From Gordionus sp. m RMFG-2023 (lineage: Eukaryota; Nematomorpha; Gordioida; Chordodea; Parachordodidae), in contig NC_088777.1 in assembly GCF_954871325.1 (NCBI RefSeq), positions 29,551,366-29,615,365 on the forward strand: a stretch of 64,000 nt of DNA, written 5' to 3'. This document shows positions 56,259 to 64,000 of this stretch, in pieces. Position 1 is the first letter of the stretch; each line of letters starts with the position of its first letter. The notes below the pieces were generated by a model. It was not told the DNA's origin and did no database searches. It saw only the letters and a program-made list of their open reading frames with translations. The translations under genes were made by a program, and so were the position numbers.

Positions 56259-59075
56259 GATTTTCTTTGATTATTTGATTGTTTTTAAAAATATGTAATT
56301 TATATAGTATATGCTCTAATTCAAAAATCAATGACAATATTTGTGTTTTATTGGTGTCATTTAAATAGTACAGTAGTCACTAGTCAGTATAACGGGAAAA
56401 TTATTATCATCAGAATTCTGGCCAACCTTAAGATTAAAAAGCGACTAAAAGTATCAATTCTGAAAATCATAGTCCGCGTCCTAGTTCGATCTAATTTTTG
56501 TATATATTTCTTATTTCGAATATCAGCCCTATAACCATTTTTGAATATAAGTTGATGAGATCGTTAAAATATATCTAAAGGTATATTTATATTCCTATTT
56601 TTTTTACATCTAAAAATCACTATTCAGAACAGATATTTAGAATTCTGGAAAGAAAAAAGAGGACATAGACTCAGTCTTAGTTATTAATTGTGAATTATTT
56701 TAAACCGTTTGGTAGACGGTATAAAGAAAAGAAAGTTATTAGCGAAAGAAGAAAAATAGCCAAAATCGGCATCATTCCAAAATGGAAATTATAGAAGAAC
56801 TCAATATCGATTTGCACTAATATATGACTAGTGCTTAATTCCTCAATCAGTTTTGCCTACAAGAAAGACCAGTTATAAACAAAATAAAAACTATGAGGTC
56901 ACGCTTTAAGCATAAAGTGAGCTAAGCTTTTCAAAACACTTTATGTAATAAACCAAATTATAAGCCAAATACTATGATATCACGCCTTAAGCACAAAGTC
57001 AGTCAAATTTCTGAAATCATTAAAAAAAAAATTGAAAATTTTATAAAAAATTATAAGAACTATAAGATTTTTTATTCGTAGATTATTTTAGGATTTTGTT
57101 TGCCTAAATTTTTAAATATGAGATGCAATTTCGGACATAATTTTATATAAATACAAAATTATAAGCAGGGGTTTTATCAATTTAAAAGACATGAGAGCGA
57201 ATTTTTTATCAATATAAAAATATTATTTAAATAAATTTTTTACCGTATCACCTTTATGTGTCACTACATACTGGCATAATTGAACTTGTATACAAACTTT
57301 TTCTTTATGATATTTGTAATATTTACCTTTAACCAGGTTCTAAAAGTATAGTTAACAACTTAAATATAAGTTATATGAAGCTAAACTAAATTTTAAATCG
57401 AACATATGTCAATGTCACGGTCTATCAAATGATAAGATATTTGACTAAATAGAAGTGATAAATTATTTAGGTTACATTAAGATTTTACAATAAATTCCAA
57501 TCAGAATTAAACAATTTGAGCTAATGTCTTTCCAATCTATTATTAATATTAATCAAATATTTTTTAAGTTCCTCTCACACTTTCAAGCATCATATAGTTT
57601 ATAGAAATAAGTAGGCACATATGACTTTAAAACTTTACTATCTTTTATCACACATTGTATTAATAGCTATCAAATTCAAAACACCGCTCAACATCCAGAT
57701 TTATGATAACTGAAGCATGGTCTATTACTGGGCATCTTCTGTTTCCTGAATATACAATGTTCAAATACAAAGTTTTGAATCTTAGATTTGTTGATAATAT
57801 TTCAAATTCTAAAGGATTTTTTTTAAATATAATACTGATGATATAATTTTCTGCTGCCGCCTATTTAAAAATCACAGCTTAGTTCCATATTTTTTGAAGG
57901 AAACTTGAGCAGATAATATTTCAAAGGCAATGTCATAATGTCTAAAAGGGTTAGGCGGTAATGTGACGCGGCGTATTACACTAAATATAAGTAATCTTCT
58001 ACAATATTTTTAATGTAATATCATAGAAGAGGGGGGTATAAATTAAAACCATTTTATTTTTAATGGACTTAATATCTATAATATATTTCTTATTGTCTTG
58101 ATAATGCATAATATCATAAAAATTTTATTATATGAGATATTATAAATTTTAAAAGTAATTTACTTAATTATTGATTATTATTACCCACATCAGAATAAAA
58201 TTTTTTAGAAACTACAAAATTATGAACTTTGATCGAAATATTTGACAAAATTTTTTTCGTTCCATTTTAGTGATAATATTAAAGTAAAAAATTTAGTTTT
58301 ATTTTACAAAAACACCACTATTAGTAAATGTGACAATTTTTATTGGGCATTTATAATATTTTGTGATAGATTGATTGACCTTATATGTTAAAAAATACCG
58401 AATTTACATAATTATCTAATTTGATTTGTTTCATTTTTAACGTGAATTATTTATTAATTTAATGAGTATCACTAAACAATAAATTTTATTGATCAATTCA
58501 TAATATATAACTATATTCCAATCATAATAAAAATGAAAATGCTCAGTAATTGAGACTACAAGTTCCAAAAAAACACGAATAATTATATTTTAAAATAGTA
58601 AATTAAATTTTTTATAAATAAAATTCCTTGAATTTTGATGTAAGGGCTCTTATTTTGCAGCCTATATTTTTTATTTAAAGTTCCGCTTGACATATGTCCA
58701 AGGGAAGAGATAACGATTGTAAAAAAACATAATTTGTTAATTTATAATTCTTATATCTAGGCTATATCAACCGGATTAGAATTTACCTTTTTTGGAAATG
58801 AAGAGACTCATGGGAAGTCAAATTAAGATTTACCTACAGAAGTTAAACCATCCAGCCTTAGGCCATCATCTAATTAAAAAAATAAGGTTCCAGGATGTTT
58901 GGCATTCAGGCCTGATGGAAACACACGATGGCTAGCTATTAATGAGAAAACTATTTTATTAAAAATAAAAATGATTTTTACATTGTGATCCAATATATCT
59001 AAATTTTAAAGTTTATATATTATTATAAAATAATATAAATTTGAATATAAAATAAAATAAAATGTTAGTAAAAAT
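56259..59075. other. Long AT-rich stretch with nothing recognised
   Basis: The only internal repeat is ACTATGAGGTCACGCTTTAA (about 56892) versus ACTATGATATCACGCCTTAA (about 56970), each followed by GCAYAAAGTSAG. No gene. Confidence 0.45.
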
Positions 59076-59078
59076 CGC

Positions 59079-59165
59079 AATATATTTTAGAAAAAGTTTA
59101 TGTAGAAATCGCGATATATTTATAAAAGATCATAAGTAGAAATCGCGATATATTTTATATAAGGT
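59079..59165 (+). repeat. Short tandem of AAATCGCGATATATTTTA units
   Basis: AAATCGCAATATATTTTAGA, AAATCGCGATATATTTATAA and AAATCGCGATATATTTTATA, spaced about 43 bp. A single related unit occurs in reverse near 7708-7730 (ATATATCGCAATTTATATTT). Confidence 0.7.
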
Positions 59166-59220
59166 CAATCGAATATTATAATTATTGTAAATTATTTTAA
59201 TTAATTATAATTTATTTTAA

Positions 59221-59364
59221 TTAATTTTATATTATGTTTTATAATTAATTTTATATTATGTTTTATAATTAATTTTATATTATGTTTTATAATTAATTTT
59301 ATATTATGTTTTATAATTAATTTTATATTATGTTTTATAATTAATTTTATATTATGTTTTATAA
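59221..59364 (+). repeat. Perfect minisatellite, 24 bp x 6
   Basis: TTAATTTTATATTATGTTTT plus ATAA, six identical copies in a row. Flanked by looser AT-rich versions of the same unit. Confidence 0.96.
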
Positions 59365-59444
59365 TTATTGTTATAATTATTATCTAAATTTATTTTAATT
59401 AATATTTTAATTAATTATCTATAACAAGGTCCTTGTAAGAGAAC

Positions 59445-59650
59445 GGCTAATAACTAAATTAATCTTTGCATGCCTAGCATGTCTGCCTTGATTATATATA
59501 CAATTAAGACCATGTCTCCCTTTGGAATCAACCGATATTGCATTTTATGTATTCATGTGGTTATACGACTCAATTCGGTCGGCAACTCTTAATTGTTCAT
59601 CTGAAAAATGCATCCAACCATTCATAAACAATGGTACAATCAGTATTTTG
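59445..59650 (-). pseudogene. R2/Utopia-like LINE C-terminal fragment, second copy
   Basis: Minus strand: ISVDSKGRHGLNCIYNQGRH, then ARHAKINLVISRSL, equal to the ...DSKGRHGL... block at 44675-44735. Preceded by DEQLRVAD-type sequence in another frame. The nucleotide match to 44650-44810 is visible by eye (CTTAATTGTTCATCTG versus TCAATTGTTCATCTG). Confidence 0.7.
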
Positions 59651-59699
59651 TAATAGTTGAATATGTTTCAAAGAGAGGTTTGATGAGAGTATTTTTAAA

Positions 59700-62600
59700 A
59701 AAATATTTAATTAAATTGATGTGTTAAAACTGTTGGTAAAACAACTTCAAGTAAAGCTAAAGATATCCAACCATTCATGGTCGAATCTAAAAGGTTATCT
59801 TTAGGTAAAAGAAGATATCATTGCATGGTTTATCTGATACTAAGCCGAAGAAAAAGATATAGGATTTAATGGATATAAATATAAATCTCCCATTTTTGAG
59901 GGTAATCGTAAGACAATTAAAATTTCCCAATTCAATATCTAAAATATATTTCTAAAAAATTTGTGAAAAATTAATAATTTCATTATTTAAAAATAAAAGA
60001 AGATCTAAAATATGTAAAATTTTTAATAAAAGTAAATATTATTTAATAAGAACAAAACTTTGGTGGAAAATTTTTCTTTTATAATATTTTCCCATCCTAA
60101 TAAGCCTTAAAATATTTTCCCATGAACACCTCACAGTTGGAAAAATTGCTTAAAGGAACTAAGAGGATTAATTTTACTTTTTTAAATAATTTTAAACCCT
60201 TGACTTGAAGGGAATTTGAATTTAAAAAACATATTTCAGATTTAGTTTTATTAGTAAGACCTATTTTTAGAGAATTCAACTTTACATAATCTATCACTGC
60301 TAAAATATTTTTAGATTGCCTTCAGATGGTGCCATCATAGACAATATATTTATGTCTAAGCTAAAAAGAGTTTTTAGAGAATAATTAGGATATGATTGTT
60401 CAATAAATTTTGCCTACACCGGAAATTTGTAAAAAATGTTTAAAATTACTTAACTGGAAGTTAAAAATATTTTTAAAATCCAGCTTACCAATTACGGTGT
60501 ATAGAGGATCTTCGATATATATTACCCAGAGAGTGGGCTGCTATTTCGCATCCCTCTTTAGTACCAAAGTCTAGTTAATATGTTTGGAACCTTTTTAGAG
60601 CATCAAGTTTGATGCGTTCAATAATTAACTTAGCTAATAGTCTTTAAATAATTACCCTTTTGAAATCGGTCGAACCCCACAATTAGACCCAGATAGTACA
60701 ATTAATCTCACACCGGAGAAGTTGATAAATAGCTAGATAAATCTTTTTAATATCTCTAAATATTTTAATGAATTTACAAATGTATGAATAGTATTTCTGT
60801 GGTTAATTATAATTTAAGAGAGTCGAAAACCTTCAATTCCCTCTGCTGAGTTTTATTATAGACATGATTTTAATCTTGCCCCATGTTTATAAAAACGAAA
60901 AGCTTGGGTTTTGGCTATATTTCTATGACAAACATTACAAATGCTTGACATACCCATTATATATGTATAATTAAATTTTTATTTTGTGATGTTTTATGAA
61001 GTTTATTATTAAATGTTATTTAAATCATCCGCGAAAATAAGTGTGTATGAATCAATAATGTATTGCTAAATTTCCAAAAATGTTATTTGAAAATATGTAA
61101 TTTTAAAAAAAAAGTTTGTTGTTGAAATTGTGATTTCTTGTGTATAAAAGAAGATGATTTTATATCAAGATTCATGAATATTGGGGGGATTTAAATGGTT
61201 TAGGATTTAAAATAAAAATTTATTAAAATATATTCTAATAATATTAATAAAATAGATAAATTAACTTAAAACTTTATATATGCATATTCATCATTATTTT
61301 CTCAATTGAGATGAAGGAATCTGGGTGGTAAGATTCTTTGACAATAATATATATAAGGTTCTTTGGACATTAATTGGTAACACATTTGTTAGGAATATTT
61401 GAGGATGTTATAGATATAAATTTGGAATATTTTGGGTGTAATTGTATTTTTGTATAATGAGTGTTAAAGTAAAATAATTTATGTTTCTATGGATAATAAC
61501 TAATTTTTAATACAACATATTGCAATAGCCTAATATTAAAGGTAGTGGTTGGTTTTTTTACTAATAAATTTTGATTTATTGTTAGCCTTCCTAAATCATT
61601 AATTATTTTTGTTTTGTAAGAATACATTTTATAAGATGGATTATTGACTAATAGGATATTAGTGTTTTTTAGAGGAACCAGTAAGTTATGGTAAGGAAGA
61701 GGATTTTATCATGGTTCAATAATAAGTAATGATCATTGAAGCTAAGGCTTTTCTAACCTTATATTTTTTTAATCACATTAAAATTTCAGACGAACACAAA
61801 AATAAATTATTAGGATTTTTTGATAATATAACTAAATCAAAATTAATTTGGCAGATATATACTTCACCTAAAAATATTAAGCTACTAAATGATCCGGATA
61901 TAAATATATAGGAAGAATTTTAATTAATAACGTCTTTAAATAATTGAGGTCTACATAGTTCCATTTGTGCTATGAAGGGTTAAGTATGATTTTGATTGTT
62001 TTCATACCACAATTTATAATTTATATTGTTTCTTTTCACTCTAATGTTTTTATCATGGACAATTATATTTACCTTTTTATATATAATTTTTTATTTTTTA
62101 CGTTTTCCTCTAACCTATATTTAGATTTTTTGTATTGTTTCTTCCAAACCCCATATTGATTCATGAACCCATTACTATAAATCGATTGAATACTTGTTGC
62201 CTTAAAAATAATTATATCCTCTAATTTGGCCCATTTCTACTTCCAACAAAATACGGGATATACTATGTATTTATAAAGTTCTCCTATTTGATGTTGATAA
62301 ATTTACTTTTCTATGATAATGAATCATAAATTTACCTTTATTTTGATGAGAGTTGAATCAGAAATTATTTTATTATAATATATTAATGAAATATATATTT
62401 AGTATACCTTCACAAATATTTGTACATATTTGTAAATTTAAATTCACTAATTTTAAGTTATTGATTTCATTTCATAATATTTAAAAAAAAAATTATCTTT
62501 ACATGCACTAAAAATAGTTTTGAGTTTCGACTACATTTTTATACATGTGTAATTCATAATCTAAAAAATTTGATCTTGCTAAGTGAAGGTTTTGTAGGGT

Positions 62601-62926
62601 AAAAATAAATGAAAAATAAATTGCATGCAAGCTCTCACTTAGAGTTTAAATTGTTTTAGATTATAATTTAATTTACAAATACAAATGTATAAAAATGTAG
62701 TACACAAGATTTTTATGTTGAATGTAAAGACAATTTTTTGACATATTATGAAATCGATAATTTAAAATTAGTATATTAAAAAAAATAAATGATTCTCGCA
62801 TTTATACATTATGCACAATTTCGATTTCAATTTCAATAATAAATTAATTTTTTTTATAAATAAAGTTTACCTTCATATTAAAGATTCTACTAAATAAATA
62901 TTTTATTAATTTATTTATTTAATATA
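59700..62926. other. Long AT-rich stretch with nothing recognised
   Basis: Several 60-66 codon open stretches (60097-60297, 61729-61911, 61965-62159) are rich in Ile, Phe, Lys and Asn and have no motif; I treat them as chance. No repeats shared with other parts of the window. Confidence 0.5.
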
Positions 62927-64000
62927 CACAGTGCCCCAATTAAACACTGATACCCTCTTTATTTCGGCAATTGTTAATTCTAAAGTTGATTCAATAAAGC
63001 TAATTTGATAGAAGGCTAATTATCAATGTGTTCTGCAAATCTATCAAATTCTATCAATAGGGTCCAAAGTTATGCACATTCAAAGTCGGACAAACAATTC
63101 TTAAACTCAATATGAAAAGATAAAAAAACTATTTTTTGCAACCTGCACACCTTATTTACTAAAATATATGGTGTAATACTAAGTCATTTTTATGCAAGGG
63201 GTAATAAAACATAATGGTCTTCAGTAAAGATGTCTAGAGTTTAATAAAAATTTTAAAACAAGAGAATATCAATACTACCCCAAAAGGTTTTTGAAGGAAT
63301 ATTTCCTAACACAAACTGATTTATCGCATCTTTGGATCGATTGATTGCAAAAATAGAAATGGATTAACAGGAAAACGGAAGGGTGGTGGTAGACCACACA
63401 CAGCATTTACTATGGAAAATGTTGATTCTATTGGAAGACTCGTATTTACCGACCTGGAACCTACAGAACAATTCGTCAAGTTATTCCGAGAAACTTTTTA
63501 TTTCGCCAACTTCAGTGGATTCAATATTTCATAAAGAGCTTCAGCTAAAATGTTTAAAAAAGAAACAAGTTCAGAACCTAACGAATGCAAATAAAATTTC
63601 TTGTCTGGTTAATACCAGACAACTTCTTCAAAGATACCCTCAGAGATTAATTCAATTCATGTGGTTCAAGGATGAAAAGCTGTTTACAGTAATTTCACCG
63701 ATAAATCTGCAAAATGATAGGTTGTTATTAGCGGTTCTAGGGAAAAAACAAATTGGAGTCATGTGACGTTTTACTCAGTGAGCACTTATTGCCAGCGATT
63801 AAAGAATTGTCGAGCACTGAATTTTTCATATTCCAGAAGGACACTGCTCCAGCTCACCGAACCAGAGAAACTCTGGATTTTCTTTTTAGAGAAATTCCAG
63901 ATTTTCCACTCTTTGCCCAACAGCCCTGATCTTAATCCGGTCGACTACAAGATATGAAGCGCCCTACAAGAAAGCTTTTGTCAAATCCGCATACGCATAA
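62927..64000 (+). mobile_element. mariner-like element, 5' part, running off the window
   Basis: The left end after a TA dinucleotide (62925-62926) is CACAGTGCCCCAATTAAACA, a CAGTGCCCC-type terminus. It is followed by about 370 bp of leader and then transposase remains. The right end lies beyond position 64000. The TA step is as expected for Tc1/mariner. Confidence 0.7.
63300..64000 (+). pseudogene. mariner-like transposase (DDE superfamily), broken, incomplete at window end
   Basis: N-terminal helix-turn-helix region near 63290-63460 in one frame (GKRKGGGRPHTAFTMENVD). Then HKELQLKCLKKKQVQNLTNA and RYPQRLIQFMWFKDEKLFTV (63525-63690), the latter holding the first catalytic Asp. IFQKDTAPAHRTRETLDFLF (~63825-63885) holds the second Asp (normally DSAPAHR), and NPVDYKI (63936-63957) the third, so all three catalytic aspartates survive. 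Breaks: frame changes near 63400-63470, a deletion of roughly 60-70 residues near 63755, and a stop after NPVDYKI. Recognisable as a widespread arthropod mariner-type transposase. Confidence 0.88.

Overview
This is a very AT-rich stretch of an animal genome, most likely an arthropod. I see no host gene, rRNA or tRNA gene, CRISPR array, operon or bacterial-type signal. Everything recognisable is a mobile element or tandem repeat, and almost every coding region is decayed. The mix of hAT, piggyBac, Tc1/mariner, RTE-type and R2/Utopia-like LINEs with old Ty3/gypsy-like remains, plus tiny AT-only introns and homopolymer G/C tracts, suggests a compact AT-rich arthropod. The species call is inference.

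Layout. 1-3.1 kb: the end of one hAT, then a hAT of the ZMYM1-like class (370-3084) with a perfect 8-bp target duplication. 3.1-8.0 kb: a fossil gypsy-like pol region split by a piggyBac element (4495-6940, TTAA on both sides), then a 227-bp Harbinger-like MITE. 9.5-19.7 kb: the most structured part. It holds a dispersed repeat here called R, a 5'-truncated RTE LINE with perfect target duplication, a pair of inverted repeats enclosing a 117-bp satellite with higher-order organisation (interrupted by a solo LTR), and a hobo-type hAT with CCGGGCC-rich ends. The two termini and flanks of that hAT have been separated by what looks like one 4.3-kb inversion. 21.7-26.1 kb: a 564-bp tandem duplication and the longest RTE LINE copy, with a tRNA-like pol III promoter at its 5' end. 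26.5-29.1 kb: a gag-only fossil LTR element. 30-36 kb: three more hAT relics, a GTCGACTAG motif array and a promoter-bearing LINE 5' fragment. 35.6-38 kb: two different LINE fragments on the minus strand. 40-41.5 kb: a third RTE copy and an R copy. 44.5-47 kb: a LINE C-terminal fragment and another hAT relic. 47.2-49.4 kb: the second ZMYM1-like hAT, itself hit by two insertions. 49.5-64 kb: a tandem duplication carrying a MITE (filled and empty site side by side), small hAT-derived elements, Tc1 and mariner relics, minisatellites and long plain AT-rich stretches.

No gene set here works as a pathway. The genes relate by nesting and by recombination between repeats. The best candidate for something new is the satellite/hAT/R complex at 11-20 kb: a higher-order satellite bounded by inverted repeats, invaded by a hAT at its ATATATAT step, and then rearranged by an inversion whose breakpoints fall in R.
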